The notes beneath the pieces were generated by a model, which saw only the letters and a program-made list of their open reading frames with translations, did no database searches and was not told where the DNA came from. The position numbers were made by a program, and so were the translations under genes. Positions 39,589-48,919 of a stretch of 64,000 bases of DNA are shown here, in pieces (position 1 is the first letter of the stretch; every line of letters starts with the position of its first letter). The stretch covers positions 62,001 through 126,000 of the forward strand of contig NZ_JAHCLR010000003.1 of NCBI RefSeq assembly GCF_018455725.1. The letters are read 5' to 3'. This DNA is from Mycolicibacter acidiphilus. Lineage in GTDB: Bacteria > Actinomycetota > Actinomycetes > Mycobacteriales > Mycobacteriaceae.

Positions 39589-39662
39589 TGGCCAGGGCCG
39601 GGATCGAACCGGCGACCTTCCGCTTTTCAGGCGGACGCTCGTACCAACTGAGCTACCTGGCC
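39589..39662 (-). tRNA. tRNA-Phe (GAA)
   Basis: Minus-strand cloverleaf: acceptor GGCCAGG/CCTGGCC with discriminator A, D arm with AGCTCAGTTGGT, anticodon loop CTGAAAA, T arm GGTTCGATC. CCA is not encoded. This is the presumed attachment site of the element; its 3' half faces the integrase. Confidence 0.95.
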
Positions 39663-39692
39663 GGAAGGCACCAGGTGCCTCGCCGTATAAAG

Positions 39693-39766
39693 CGACCCTG
39701 ACGGGACTTGAACCCGCGACCTCCGCCGTGACAGGGCGGCGCGCTAACCAACTGCGCCACAGGGCC
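39693..39766 (-). tRNA. tRNA-Asp (GTC)
   Basis: Minus-strand cloverleaf: acceptor GGCCCTG/CAGGGTC with discriminator G, D arm GCGCAGTTGGTTAG, anticodon loop CTGTCAC, T arm GGTTCAAGT. It is the middle gene of three tightly spaced minus-strand tRNAs. Confidence 0.95.
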
Positions 39767-39820
39767 TTGCTGTACTGCTTCACTACTGTTTACCGCTTAC
39801 TCCGCGTCGCCGCGTCGTAG

Positions 39821-39893
39821 TACCCCCTACGGGATTCGAACCCGCGCTACCGCCTTGAAAGGGCGGCGTCCTAGGCCGCTAAACGAAGGGGGC
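39821..39893 (-). tRNA. tRNA-Glu (TTC)
   Basis: Minus-strand cloverleaf: acceptor GCCCCCT/AGGGGGT with discriminator A, anticodon loop CTTTCAA, T arm GGTTCGAAT. It is first in the Glu-Asp-Phe cluster, so the cluster promoter should lie in 39894-40038. Confidence 0.95.
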
Positions 39894-40038
39894 CGATCCG
39901 AATCTCTTCGGGGTACTCGCCGACGTGTTCACGTTGGGAGCTTCGATAGCTTAGGGCACTGCGGGCCAAATCCTCAAACCGCCCTGGTTCAACCCCCCAC
40001 ACCGGCCGATTCGGCGGGCAGTATCCTGATCCAGCACG

Positions 40039-40114
40039 GCCCCTATAGCTCAGTTGGTAGAGCTACGGACTTTTAATCCGCAGGTCCCAGGTTCGAGCCC
40101 TGGTGGGGGCACCA
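40039..40114 (+). tRNA. tRNA-Lys (TTT)
   Basis: Plus-strand cloverleaf: acceptor GCCCCTA/TGGGGGC, discriminator A, encoded CCA at 40112-40114, D arm AGCTCAGTTGGTAGA, anticodon loop CTTTTAA, T arm GGTTCGAGC. Divergent from tRNA-Glu with about 145 bases between. Confidence 0.95.
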
Positions 40115-40126
40115 GCACCGCAATCA

Positions 40127-41029
40127 TCACCGCAGCGTCGCGCTGAGGTAGGTCATCCCGGCGAACGCCTGGGCGACCTCGTCGTCGGAGTACGGAAAGC
40201 CATTGGCGCCGTGCAACTCCAAGACCGTCCGCTCGGACACCGACCAGCCGGCGGCGGTCAGATAGTCGACGACGTCGTTGCGCTCACCGTGGTACACCAG
40301 CTCGCCGATGTCGACGGTGAACCCCAGCCGGCCCATCCGCTCCTGGCGGGTCCGCCACGCCGGCGTGTCGAAAACGCTTGTGTCCTGGATGAATTCGCAC
40401 GCGAACCGGCTGCCGGGCGCGCTGAGCGCGGTGATGTTGTCCAGCAGTGCGTCCTGAGCCTCCGACGGCAGGTACACCACCAGTCCCTCGGCGCTCCACA
40501 CCGACGGCGCGGCCGGGTCGAAGCCGGCGTCGCGCAGCGCGGCCGGCCAGTCATCGCGCAGATCGATCTTCACCGTGCGGCGCTGCGCGGTCGGCTCGGC
40601 GCCCAGGCCGCGCAGCGTCTCGGTCTTGAAGTCGATGACGTCGGGCAGGTCGATCTCATAGACGACGGTGCCCGCAGGCCAGGGCAGCCGGTAGGCGCGC
40701 GAATCCAGCCCGGCGGCCAGGATCACCGCCTGCCCCACGCCGTCGCGTGTCGCGTCGAGGAAGTGCGCGTCGAAGAACCGGGTCCGTACCGCCATGCCCT
40801 GCGCCATCCGCTGCGGGTTGAAATCCGAGCCGGCCGGCACGTCGACCGTGCCTTCGGCCAGCCGGGTGTAGGCGTCCATGCCGACCGCGCGCACCAGTGG
40901 CGCGGCATACGGGTCGTGAATCAACGGGTCCGGGCCGGCGGCGGCCAGTGCCCGCTGCGCGGCGATCATGGTGGCGGTCGCCCCCACACTCGTCGCCAGA
41001 TCCCAGCTGTCCTTGTCCGTGCGTGCCAT
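40127..41029 (-). CDS. SAM-dependent methyltransferase of the mycobacterial TIGR00027 family
   Basis: 300 residues from the ATG at 41029 ([16 protein letters not shown]), matching the usual start of this family and preceded by GAGAGG; an ATG 15 bases upstream is less likely. The SAM motif [16 protein letters not shown] and the following [13 protein letters not shown] are characteristic, as is [13 protein letters not shown]. Related to leucine carboxyl methyltransferases and greatly expanded in mycobacteria, but substrates are mostly unknown. It ends 13 bases from tRNA-Lys in convergent orientation. Confidence 0.85.
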   Translation of the reverse strand: MARTDKDSWDLATSVGATATMIAAQRALAAAGPDPLIHDPYAAPLVRAVGMDAYTRLAEGTVDVPAGSDFNPQRMAQGMAVRTRFFDAHFLDATRDGVGQAVILAAGLDSRAYRLPWPAGTVVYEIDLPDVIDFKTETLRGLGAEPTAQRRTVKIDLRDDWPAALRDAGFDPAAPSVWSAEGLVVYLPSEAQDALLDNITALSAPGSRFACEFIQDTSVFDTPAWRTRQERMGRLGFTVDIGELVYHGERNDVVDYLTAAGWSVSERTVLELHGANGFPYSDDEVAQAFAGMTYLSATLR

Positions 41030-41113
41030 CGTTGAGCCTCTCATCCAGCCGAAACATAGATCAGCTACTGACTATCACAGCCTCGGCGTGCCCATTGGCT
41101 ACCGTGGATCGGC

Positions 41114-41584
41114 GTGGACTTCGCACAGCACACCATCGACCTGGCCAACCGCAATGTCGCCGAGGGCGGCCGGCCCTTCGCCACCGTCATCGTGCGCGAC
41201 GGCACCATCCTCGCCGAAGCCGCCAATCAGGTGGCCCAAACCCATGACCCGACGGCGCACGCCGAGATCCTCGCGATCCGCGACGCCTGCACGAAGATCG
41301 GGAGCGAGCACCTCACTGGCGCCACCATCTACGTGCTGGCCCACCCGTGTCCGATGTGCCTGGCGGCGCTCTACTACTGCTCACCCGACGAGGTCGTGTT
41401 CCTGACCACCCGCGATGACTACCGCCCGTACTACCGGGACGACCGCAAGTACTTCGAGTTGGACACCTTCTACCCGGAATTCGCCAAGGACTGGGCGGAC
41501 AGGCGGTTACCGATGCGCTACGACCGACGTGACGCCGCACTCGGCGTCTACCGCCGGTGGCGCACGGCTCACCCGGATATGTGA
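41114..41584 (+). CDS. Cytidine/deoxycytidylate or guanine deaminase family protein
   Basis: 156 residues from a GTG at 41114. The zinc site HAE (His49, Glu51) and PCPMC (Cys79, Cys82) are intact, within the alpha/beta/alpha deaminase fold (RPFATVIVRDGTILAEAANQ). The C-terminal WADRRLPMRYDRRDAALGVY resembles guanine-deaminase-like members. It should hydrolytically deaminate a nucleobase or nucleoside; the exact substrate is not decidable here. Confidence 0.85.
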   Translation: MDFAQHTIDLANRNVAEGGRPFATVIVRDGTILAEAANQVAQTHDPTAHAEILAIRDACTKIGSEHLTGATIYVLAHPCPMCLAALYYCSPDEVVFLTTRDDYRPYYRDDRKYFELDTFYPEFAKDWADRRLPMRYDRRDAALGVYRRWRTAHPDM

Positions 41585-41605
41585 CGCGGCACGCCCGCGA
41601 AAAAC

Positions 41606-41634
41606 TTGCTGATACCGACGTACACAGATATATT
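41606..41634 (+). promoter_or_regulatory. Promoter of desA1
   Basis: TTGCTG (41606-41611) and TATATT (41629-41634) separated by 17 bases. ACACAGATA occurs twice (41622-41630 and 41650-41658), once overlapping the -10 and once near the expected transcription start, suggesting an operator for a fatty-acid regulator. Confidence 0.65.
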
Positions 41635-41672
41635 TCCTGCAACTAGCGGACACAGATAACCCGGGAGTGCCC

Positions 41673-42677
41673 ATGGCGCCGAAGCTGAGCGACCTTCAGC
41701 TGCTGCGAGAGTTCGAGCCGGTGGTCGAGAAGGCCATCAACCGACACTTCTCGATGACCAAGGACTGGAACCCGCACGACTACATTCCGTGGGCCGAGGG
41801 CAAGAACTACTACGCGCTCGGCGGCCAGGACTGGGACCCCGAGCAGGCGCAGCTCTCCGAGGTGGCACGGGTCGCGATGATCCAGAACCTGCTCACCGAG
41901 GACAACCTGCCGTCGTACCACCGCGAGATCGCGATGAACTACTCGATGGACTCGGCCTGGGGCACCTGGATCAACCGGTGGACCGCCGAGGAGAACCGGC
42001 ACGGCATCGCGCTGCGCGACTACCTCGTCGTCACCCGCAACGTCGACCCGATCGAGCTGGAGACGCTGCGGATGGAGACCGTCAACCGCGGTTTCAGCCC
42101 CGGCCAGAATCAGCAGATCTCCGGCGATCTGTTCGCCGAAAGTCCTTTGGACTCCGTCATTTACGTGACGTTCCAGGAGCTGGCCACCCGGATCTCGCAC
42201 CGCAACACCGGCAAGGCGTGCAACGAGAGCGTCGCCGACCAGCTGCTCGCGCGGATCTCGCATGACGAGAACCTGCACATGATCTTCTACCGCGACGTCG
42301 CCGAGCACGGCTTCAACATCGCCCCGCAGGAGGCGATGAACTCGTTGCACCGGGTGCTGGACAACTTCCAGATGCCCGGCTACGTGGTCCCGGAGTTCCG
42401 GCGCAAGGCCGTCATCATCGCGGTCGGCGGCGTCTACGACCCGCGGATCCACCTCGACGACGTGGTGATGCCGGTGCTGAAGAAGTGGCGGATCCTCGAG
42501 CGGACCGACTTCACCGGCGAGGCCGCCCGCTACCAGGATCTGATCGGCAAGATCGTCGAGGGGCTGGAAGAGACCTGCGAGAAGTTCGAGACCGCCAAGC
42601 AGCGCCGGCTGGAGCGCGAGGCCAAGGTGGCCGAGAAGAAGGCCGCGAAGAAGGTGCTCGAACCATCAGCGTCCTGA
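41673..42677 (+). CDS. desA1: Acyl-ACP desaturase (DesA1-like)
   Basis: 334 residues from the ATG at 41673 (GGGAG six bases upstream; a GTG at 41667 is the alternative). The di-iron ligands are in EENRH (near 106-110) and DENLH (near 198-202), with FQELATRISH between. It is a soluble acyl-ACP desaturase that introduces double bases into meromycolic acid precursors in mycobacteria. The Lys/Glu/Ala tail (EKKAAKKVLEPSAS) is typical. The dus gene begins at the stop codon. Confidence 0.9.
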   Translation: MAPKLSDLQLLREFEPVVEKAINRHFSMTKDWNPHDYIPWAEGKNYYALGGQDWDPEQAQLSEVARVAMIQNLLTEDNLPSYHREIAMNYSMDSAWGTWINRWTAEENRHGIALRDYLVVTRNVDPIELETLRMETVNRGFSPGQNQQISGDLFAESPLDSVIYVTFQELATRISHRNTGKACNESVADQLLARISHDENLHMIFYRDVAEHGFNIAPQEAMNSLHRVLDNFQMPGYVVPEFRRKAVIIAVGGVYDPRIHLDDVVMPVLKKWRILERTDFTGEAARYQDLIGKIVEGLEETCEKFETAKQRRLEREAKVAEKKAAKKVLEPSAS

Positions 42678-43828
42678 CCACCGTCGAGCAGCCGCTGAAG
42701 ATCGGGTCGATCGAGCTCGCCAGCCCGGTCGTGCTCGCCCCGATGGCCGGTGTCACCAACGTCGCGTTCCGCACCCTCTGCCGGGAGTTGGAGCGGTCCC
42801 GGATCGGCACCGTCAGCGGGCTGTACGTCTGCGAGATGATCACCGCCCGCGCCCTGGTCGAGCGCAACGAGGCCACGTTGCACATGACGACGTTCGGCCC
42901 GGACGAGTCGCCGCGCTCGCTGCAGCTGTACACCGTCGACCCGGACACCACCTACGCGGCGGCGAAGATGATCGCCGACGAGGGTCTGGCCGACCACATC
43001 GACATGAACTTCGGCTGTCCGGTGCCGAAGGTGACCCGCCTCGGCGGCGGTTCGGCGCTGCCGTACAAGCGCCGGTTGTTCGGCAACATCGTTGCCGCCG
43101 CGGTGCGCGGCGTGGCCGGCACTGACATCCCGGTGACGGTGAAGTTCCGCATCGGCATCGACGACGCCCACCACACCCACCTGGACGCCGGCCGGATCGC
43201 CGAAAGTGAAGGCGCCGCAGCGGTTGCCCTGCACGCCCGCACCGCGGCGCAGCGCTACTCCGGCACCGCCGACTGGGAGCAGATCGCCGCACTCAAACAG
43301 CACGTCCGCAGCATTCCCGTGCTCGGCAACGGTGACATCTTCGAGGCCGCCGACGCGCAGGCGATGATGGCGGCCACCGGCTGCGACGGTGTGGTGATCG
43401 GTCGCGGCTGCCTGGGCCGGCCGTGGCTGTTCGCCGAACTGTCGGCGGCGTTCACCGGCCGTCCGACGCCCACTCCCCCGAACCTCGGTGAGGTCGCGCA
43501 GATCATCCGCCGGCACGGCGAGTTGCTGGCCGCCCACTTCGGCGAGGACAAGGGCATGCGCGAGATGCGCAAGCACATCGCCTGGTATCTGCACGGTTTT
43601 CCGGCCGGCTCGGATCTGCGCCGCGAACTGGCGCTGGTCTGCACCCTCGACGACCTCGACGCGCTGCTGGCCCGGCTGGACCCCGCGGTGCCGTTCCCGG
43701 ACGCCGCCACCGGCCCGCGGGGCCGGCAGGGGTCGCCCGGCAAGGTTTCGCTGCCCGACGGCTGGCTGGCCGATCCGGATGACTGCGCGGTGCCGGCCGG
43801 GGCCGACGTCATGCACTCCGGCGGCTGA
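42674..43828 (+). CDS. dus: tRNA-dihydrouridine synthase (Dus)
   Basis: About 384 residues. FMN/catalytic signatures are SPVVLAPMAGVTNVAFR, MNFGCPVPKVTRLGGG (catalytic Cys in NFGCP), VTVKFRIGIDDAH and GCDGVVIGRGCLGRPW. It reduces uridine to dihydrouridine in the D loop of tRNAs. No ATG, GTG or TTG occurs in frame between the desA1 stop and the conserved core; a CTG at 42674 overlapping the desA1 TGA is the best candidate start, so initiation by translational coupling is proposed. Confidence 0.82.
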   Translation: MTTVEQPLKIGSIELASPVVLAPMAGVTNVAFRTLCRELERSRIGTVSGLYVCEMITARALVERNEATLHMTTFGPDESPRSLQLYTVDPDTTYAAAKMIADEGLADHIDMNFGCPVPKVTRLGGGSALPYKRRLFGNIVAAAVRGVAGTDIPVTVKFRIGIDDAHHTHLDAGRIAESEGAAAVALHARTAAQRYSGTADWEQIAALKQHVRSIPVLGNGDIFEAADAQAMMAATGCDGVVIGRGCLGRPWLFAELSAAFTGRPTPTPPNLGEVAQIIRRHGELLAAHFGEDKGMREMRKHIAWYLHGFPAGSDLRRELALVCTLDDLDALLARLDPAVPFPDAATGPRGRQGSPGKVSLPDGWLADPDDCAVPAGADVMHSGG

Positions 43829-43838
43829 GCGGCCCCCC

Positions 43839-44522
43839 TCAGTCTTGGTCCCGCCCGTCGAGCACCCCATGCTCGATCAGGTGGTCGATCAGCGGTGCCG
43901 CGCCGGAGGCGAGGTGCTCGGCCATCGCGCTGCGCGCCCGGTCTTCGTCACGCCCGGCCAGTGCGGCCAGCACCCGGCGGTGGTGCCGGATCGACTCGGC
44001 CGGGTAACCGGCGACGATCGGGAACACCGATTCCGGTGCGTACCGGGTGATCTGGGACATCAGCTGGGCGAGTTTGGGTGAACCGGCGGCGACGTTGATC
44101 GCCCGGTGGAACTCGTGGTTGAGCCGCACGGCGCGCTCCTCGTCGGCGGCGGCGTAGGCGGCCTCCAACTGGTCCTGGATGGCCTCGATCGCGCGCACCG
44201 CGTCGTCGTCCATGCGGGCGGCGGCGCGGGCTGCGAGTTCCCCGCCGATGTGCGCCTGCACGTCGGCGACGTCGACGATGTCCCGGCCGGTCAGCGGCAG
44301 CACCACGAAGCCGCGGTGCGGCTGCTGGTCGAGCAGGCCCTCGGCCCGCAGTCCGAACAGCGCCTCGCGCACCGGGGTCACACTGACGCCCAACTCGGCG
44401 GCCAGCTGATCCAGCCGGACGTACTGCCCGGCCGGGTAGCTGCCGTCGAAGATCCGCTTGCGGACGAACCGGGCGACCTCCTCGGAGAGCTGGGATCGTG
44501 CGGGGAAATCGGGGGCGCTCAC
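43839..44522 (-). CDS. GntR-family (FCD) transcriptional regulator
   Basis: 227 residues. N-terminal winged HTH (SEEVARFVRKRIFDGSYPAG, VRLDQLAAELGVSVTPVREA) and a C-terminal helical FCD ligand domain with metal/ligand residues (EFHRAI, HRRVLAALAGRD). It is the last gene of the leftward acyl-CoA cluster and probably represses it through the AT-rich dyad at 47705-47723. Confidence 0.85.
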   Translation of the reverse strand: MSAPDFPARSQLSEEVARFVRKRIFDGSYPAGQYVRLDQLAAELGVSVTPVREALFGLRAEGLLDQQPHRGFVVLPLTGRDIVDVADVQAHIGGELAARAAARMDDDAVRAIEAIQDQLEAAYAAADEERAVRLNHEFHRAINVAAGSPKLAQLMSQITRYAPESVFPIVAGYPAESIRHHRRVLAALAGRDEDRARSAMAEHLASGAAPLIDHLIEHGVLDGRDQD

Positions 44523-44527
44523 CGGGA

Positions 44528-45721
44528 TCAGATCCGGTAGTCGGCCAGCAGGCGCTTGCTGATGATCTGCTTCTGGATCTCACTGGTGCCCTCGCCGATC
44601 AGCAGGAAAGGCGCGTCACGCATCAGGCGTTCGATCTCGTACTCCTTGGAGTAGCCGTAACCGCCGTGGATCCGGAAACTCTGCTGGGTGACCTCGTTGC
44701 AGTACTCGCTGGCCAGGTATTTCGCCATACCGGCGGCGACATCGTTGCGCTCGCCGGAGTCCTTCAGCCGGGCGGCGTTGACCATCATCAGGTGCGCCGC
44801 TTCGACTTTGGTGGCCATCTCGGCCAGTTGGAATGCGATCGCCTGGTGTTCGGCGATCGGCTTGCCGAACGTCTCGCGCTGCTGGGCGTAGCGCACCGCG
44901 AGTTCGAATGCCCGCAGCCCCACCCCGCAGGCGCGCGCCGAGACGTTGACCCGGCCGACCTCGATGCCGTCCATCATCTGGAAGAAACCCTGCCCCGGGA
45001 CGCCGCCGAGGACGTCGTCGGCGCCGGCGGCGTAGCCGTCGAAGATCATCTCGGTGGTGTCGATGCCCTTGTAGCCGAGCTTGTCGATCTTGCCGGTGAT
45101 GGTCAGGCCGGGTTTGACCTCCCCGAAACCGACGGGCTTCTCGATCAGGAACGCGGTCAGGTTCCGGTGGGGCTTCTCGGCGCCCTCGTCGGTGCGCACC
45201 AGCGCCGCGACCAGGGTGGAACTGCCGCCGTTGGTGAGCCACATCTTCTGACCGTGAACGGTGTAGCCGCCGTCCGGGGTGCGGGTGCCGCGGGTGCGGA
45301 TCGCGGCGACATCGGAGCCGAGTTCCGGCTCGGACATCGAGAACGCGCCCCGGGTCTCCCCGGTGGCCATCCGCGGCAGGTAGCGCTGCTTCTGCTCCTC
45401 GGTGCCGTGCTGGCGCAGCATGTACGCGACGATGAAGTGGGTGTTGAGCACACCGGAGACGCTCATCCAGCCGCGGGCCAGTTCCTCCACGCAGAGCGCG
45501 TAGGTGAGCAGTGATTCCCCCAGTCCGCCATGGGATTCCGGGATCATCAGACCGAACAGGCCCATCTCACGCATCGTGTCGACGAGGGCCTGCGGGTAGG
45601 TGTCGGTGCGTTCCAGTTCTGCCGCCGCCGGGATGACTTCCCGGTCGACGAAGCGCCGCACCGTGGCGATGATCTCGGTCTGGAACTCGTTGAGCCCCAA
45701 CGTCTGCGCCAGTCGCGTCAC
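44528..45721 (-). CDS. Acyl-CoA dehydrogenase
   Basis: 397 residues from a GTG at 45721 (GTGA overlap with the thiolase). FAD/substrate motifs FSMSEPELGSDVAAIRTRGT and WLTNGGSSTLVAALVRT, and the C-terminal RDAPFLLIGEGTSEIQKQII, are those of acyl-CoA dehydrogenases. The catalytic glutamate is probably in the segment near QSFRIHGGYGYSKEYEIERL. It catalyses the first step of beta-oxidation of an unidentified acyl-CoA, together with the SDR and thiolase in the same operon. Confidence 0.87.
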   Translation of the reverse strand: MTRLAQTLGLNEFQTEIIATVRRFVDREVIPAAAELERTDTYPQALVDTMREMGLFGLMIPESHGGLGESLLTYALCVEELARGWMSVSGVLNTHFIVAYMLRQHGTEEQKQRYLPRMATGETRGAFSMSEPELGSDVAAIRTRGTRTPDGGYTVHGQKMWLTNGGSSTLVAALVRTDEGAEKPHRNLTAFLIEKPVGFGEVKPGLTITGKIDKLGYKGIDTTEMIFDGYAAGADDVLGGVPGQGFFQMMDGIEVGRVNVSARACGVGLRAFELAVRYAQQRETFGKPIAEHQAIAFQLAEMATKVEAAHLMMVNAARLKDSGERNDVAAGMAKYLASEYCNEVTQQSFRIHGGYGYSKEYEIERLMRDAPFLLIGEGTSEIQKQIISKRLLADYRI

Positions 45722-46932
45722 GAGTCGATCCTCTCGAATACCGCGGCCAGCCCCTGACCGCCGCCGATGCACATGGTTTCCAGCCCGTAGCGGGCGTGAC
45801 GCCGGGTCAGCTCCCGGGCCAGGGTGGCGAGCATCCGGCCGCCGGTGGCGCCGACCGGGTGTCCCAGGGAGATCCCCGACCCGTGCACGTTGATGCGTTC
45901 CCGGTCGGCGGCGGTGAATCCCCACTCCGCCAGCACCGCGAGCGCCTGCGCGGCGAACGCCTCGTTCAACTCGATCAGGTCCAGGTCGGCCAGGCGCAGC
46001 CCGGCTTTGGTCAGCGCGACCTCGGTGGCCGGCACCGGGCCGATCCCCATGACCTCCGGCGGCACCCCGGCGACACCCCAGGAGACCAACCGCACCAGCG
46101 GGGTCAGCCCCAGCCGCTCGGCCTTCTCCCGCGTGGTCACCACGCACATCGACGCGGCGTCGTTCTGGCCGCTGGAGTTCCCCGCGGTCACCGTCGCATC
46201 CGGATCATCGGACGACAGAACGGGTTTGAGCCTGCCGAGCGATTCCAGCGTGGCGTCGGCACGCGGATGCTCATCGGTGTCGATGAGTTCCGCGCCGTGT
46301 CGGGTCCGCACCGTCACACCGATGATCTCCTCGGCGAACACGCCGCTGCGCTGGGCGGCCACCGCCCGCCGGTGCGAGGCGACCGCGAGTTCGTCCTGCG
46401 CCTCCCGGGAGATGCCGTACTCGCGGCGCAGGTTCTCCGCGGTCTCCAGCATGCCGCCGGGGACCGGGTGGTGCCGCCCGCCGGCGGTGGTACGGCCACG
46501 AGTCAGACCGTCGTGCACCCGCACGCCGCCGCGGGAACCGCCCCAGCGCATGTCGGTGGAGTAGAAGACGACGTTGCTCATGCTCTCCGTGCCGCCGGCG
46601 ATCACCAGTTCACTGTCGCCGGAGCGGACCTGCAGGCAGGCCTGGATCACCGCCTGCAGACCGGAGCCGCAGCGGCGGTCGACCTGCATACCCGGAACCC
46701 GCACCGGCAGACCGGAATCCAGCGCGACGACCCGCCCGATCGCCGGGGCCTCACTGCTCGGATAGCAGTGCCCCAGCACGACGTCGTCCACCTCGTCGGC
46801 GGGAATCCCGGTGCGCTCCAGCAGGCCGGTCAGCGCCGCGACGCCGAGATCGACGGCGGTCAGCGCGGCGAACATCCCGCCGTACCGACCGATCGGGGTG
46901 CGGACCGGTTCGCAGATCACCGCCTCGGTCAC
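45718..46932 (-). CDS. Acetyl-CoA C-acyltransferase (thiolase)
   Basis: 404 residues from a GTG at 46932. Acyl-enzyme Cys88 is in [11 protein letters not shown]; the other catalytic residues are in [30 protein letters not shown] (His) and CIGGGQGLA (Cys). All are intact. It cleaves a 3-ketoacyl-CoA with CoA, the last step of beta-oxidation. The GTGA overlaps on both sides bind it to the SDR and acyl-CoA dehydrogenase genes. Confidence 0.88.
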   Translation of the reverse strand: MTEAVICEPVRTPIGRYGGMFAALTAVDLGVAALTGLLERTGIPADEVDDVVLGHCYPSSEAPAIGRVVALDSGLPVRVPGMQVDRRCGSGLQAVIQACLQVRSGDSELVIAGGTESMSNVVFYSTDMRWGGSRGGVRVHDGLTRGRTTAGGRHHPVPGGMLETAENLRREYGISREAQDELAVASHRRAVAAQRSGVFAEEIIGVTVRTRHGAELIDTDEHPRADATLESLGRLKPVLSSDDPDATVTAGNSSGQNDAASMCVVTTREKAERLGLTPLVRLVSWGVAGVPPEVMGIGPVPATEVALTKAGLRLADLDLIELNEAFAAQALAVLAEWGFTAADRERINVHGSGISLGHPVGATGGRMLATLARELTRRHARYGLETMCIGGGQGLAAVFERIDS

Positions 46933-47669
46933 AGGTGCCGGCCGCCGGTCACGTCGAGCACGGTGCCGGTCATGTACGACGACAGGTCGCTGGCCAGGAA
47001 GAGGGCGACGCCGGCCACCTCGTCGGGTTCGCCGGCCCGGCCCATCGGCACCTCGGCCACCTTGGAATCCCAGATGCGCTGCGGCATCGCCTCGGTCATC
47101 GCCGAGCGGATCAGGCCCGGCTGGATCGCGTTCACCCGGACGCCGAGGTACGCCAGTTCCTTGCTGGCGGCCTTGGTCATCCCGACGATGCCCGCCTTGG
47201 CCGCCGAGTAGTTGGTCTGGCCGATCATGCCGACCTTGCCGGAGATCGACCCCATGTTGACGATCGCACCGCGCTTGTTCTCCCGCATGATCGCCGACGC
47301 CGCGCGCAGCCCGTTCCAGGTGCCCTTCAGGTGCACGGCGATCACCTGGTCGAACTGCTCCTCGGTCATCTTGCGCATGGTGGCGTCGCGGGTGATCCCG
47401 GCGTTGTTCACCATCACGTCCAGGCTGCCGAAGCGCTGCACGGCGGTGGCCACCAGGGCCTCGACCTCCGCGCTGCGGGTGACGTCGCAGGACACCGCGG
47501 CGGCGACGTCGGCGCCGCCGAGCCGTTCGGCCGCCACCCGGGTGGCGTCCAGGTTCACGTCACCGAGCACCACCCGCGCGCCCTCGGCGACGAAGCGCTG
47601 CGCGATCGCGTAGCCCAGTCCCTGCGCTCCGCCGGTGATGACCGCCGTCCGATCGGTCAACAGTCCCAT
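46929..47669 (-). CDS. SDR-family 3-hydroxyacyl-CoA dehydrogenase (FabG-like)
   Basis: 246 residues from the ATG at 47669. The NAD(P) motif [19 protein letters not shown] motif, catalytic Ser in MGSISGKVG and YSAAK (Tyr, Lys) are present. Sequence alone does not separate FabG-like ketoacyl reductases from 3-hydroxyacyl-CoA dehydrogenases; operon position next to a thiolase and dehydrogenase favours beta-oxidation. It is the first gene of the leftward operon, divergent from the acyl-CoA dehydrogenase at 47759. Confidence 0.85.
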   Translation of the reverse strand: MGLLTDRTAVITGGAQGLGYAIAQRFVAEGARVVLGDVNLDATRVAAERLGGADVAAAVSCDVTRSAEVEALVATAVQRFGSLDVMVNNAGITRDATMRKMTEEQFDQVIAVHLKGTWNGLRAASAIMRENKRGAIVNMGSISGKVGMIGQTNYSAAKAGIVGMTKAASKELAYLGVRVNAIQPGLIRSAMTEAMPQRIWDSKVAEVPMGRAGEPDEVAGVALFLASDLSSYMTGTVLDVTGGRHL

Positions 47670-47704
47670 CGCAGTTCCGCCTCTCGTCCGCCCGCTAGCC
47701 ATGC

Positions 47705-47723
47705 ATCATATTTCATATATGAT
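47705..47723. promoter_or_regulatory. Operator in the divergent fatty-acid cluster
   Basis: ATCATAT-TTCAT-ATATGAT, a perfect 7-base inverted repeat with AT-rich core in the 90-base gap between the SDR and acyl-CoA dehydrogenase genes. It is the natural binding site for the GntR regulator encoded at the end of the same cluster. Confidence 0.72.
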
Positions 47724-47758
47724 CCTGCCGTAAATCGATCAGGAGGGTTCGCAGGCGG

Positions 47759-48919
47759 ATGAGTGAAGTCAGCGACGACGATTTCGCGGAGATCCTGGCC
47801 CAGACCCGCCGCTTCCTGCGCACCGCCGTCGTCCCGCGCGAACAGGAGATCCTCGACGGTGACCGGGTCCCCGACGACCTCCGCGAGCAGGCCAAGGCGA
47901 TGGGACTGTTCGGCTACGCCATCCCCCAGCAGTGGGGCGGCCTCGGCCTCGACCTGATCCAGGACGTCGAGTTGGCGTTGGAGTTCGGCTACACCTCGCT
48001 GGCGCTGCGCTCGATGTTCGGCACCAACAACGGGATCGCCGGTCAGGTCCTGGTCGGGTTCGGCACCGACGAGCAGAAATCCCGTTGGCTGGGCCCGATG
48101 GCCGCCGGCGACGTCGTCGCGTCGTTCGCGCTCACCGAACCGGGCGCCGGGTCCAACCCGGCCGGGCTGACCACCAAAGCCGTCCGGGACGGGACGGACT
48201 GGCTGATCTCCGGTGCGAAGCGGTTCATCACCAACGCGACGGTCGCCGACCTGTTCGTGGTGTTCGCCCGCACCCGGCCCGCCGACGCGCAGGGCGCCGG
48301 TATCGCGGTGTTCTTGGTCCCCGCGGACGCCGCCGGCGTCGAGGTGGGGGCGAAAGACGCCAAAATGGGCCAGGAGGGCGCCTGGACCGCCGACGTCGTC
48401 TTCACCGACGTGCGGGTGCCCGACACCGCACTGGTCGGCGGCGCCGAGGACCTCGGCTACTCCGCGGCGCTGACCTCGCTGGCCCGCGGCCGGGTGCACA
48501 TCGCGGCGCTGGCGGTGGGCGCCGCACAGCGCGCCCTCGACGAGTCCGTGGCGTATGCGGCCACGGCGACCCAGGGCGGGACGCCGATCGGCGACTTTCA
48601 GCTGGTACAGGCGATGATCGCCGATCAGCAGACCGGGGTGCTGGCCGGGCGGGCACTGGTGCGCGACACCGCCCGGCGGTGGGTCAGCGGCGAAGACCGG
48701 CGGATCGCACCGTCCGCGACGAAGCTCTTCTGCACCGAGATGGCCGGCCGCGTCGCCGACCTCGCCGTGCAGATCCACGGCGGAACCGGGTACATGCGCG
48801 GCGTTCCGGTGGAGCGGATCTACCGTGACGTCCGGTTGCTGCGGCTCTACGAGGGCACCAGCGAGATTCAGCGGCTGATCATCGGCGGCGGCCTGGTTCG
48901 AGCGGCGCAGCGCCGGTGA
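47759..48919 (+). CDS. Acyl-CoA dehydrogenase (divergent member of the cluster)
   Basis: 386 residues; RBS AGGAGG lies 18 bases upstream of the ATG. Motifs FALTEPGAGSNPAGLTTKAV, WLISGAKRFITNA and LRLYEGTSEIQRLIIGGGLV are typical. It differs in sequence from the enzyme at 44528, so two acyl-CoA dehydrogenases serve this pathway, as in operons where the enzyme is a heterodimer or where two substrates are handled. It is controlled by the same divergent operator. Confidence 0.87.
   Translation: MSEVSDDDFAEILAQTRRFLRTAVVPREQEILDGDRVPDDLREQAKAMGLFGYAIPQQWGGLGLDLIQDVELALEFGYTSLALRSMFGTNNGIAGQVLVGFGTDEQKSRWLGPMAAGDVVASFALTEPGAGSNPAGLTTKAVRDGTDWLISGAKRFITNATVADLFVVFARTRPADAQGAGIAVFLVPADAAGVEVGAKDAKMGQEGAWTADVVFTDVRVPDTALVGGAEDLGYSAALTSLARGRVHIAALAVGAAQRALDESVAYAATATQGGTPIGDFQLVQAMIADQQTGVLAGRALVRDTARRWVSGEDRRIAPSATKLFCTEMAGRVADLAVQIHGGTGYMRGVPVERIYRDVRLLRLYEGTSEIQRLIIGGGLVRAAQRR

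Larger units (their letters stand above)
1..39662. mobile_element. Integrative and conjugative element (AICE type), left end outside window
   Basis: A tyrosine integrase (38318-39541) points at and lies 50 bases from the 3' end of tRNA-Phe (39589-39662), the classic insertion geometry. Upstream of it lie an FtsK/TraSA-type translocase, DUF2637 protein, prim-pol, RepA-like ATPase and excisionase-like proteins, the usual gene set of actinomycete ICEs that transfer double-stranded DNA and replicate autonomously. No relaxase or type IV secretion gene was seen, as expected for this class. The matching left attachment repeat should be a copy of the tRNA-Phe 3' end left of position 1. The right boundary is inferred as somewhere inside the tRNA; gene content downstream is ordinary mycobacterial chromosome. 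Confidence 0.8.

Noticed and set aside
45796-47211. Plus-strand frames opposite the thiolase and SDR genes
   Set aside because: Antisense shadows; the minus-strand products carry intact active-site motifs and coupled starts.
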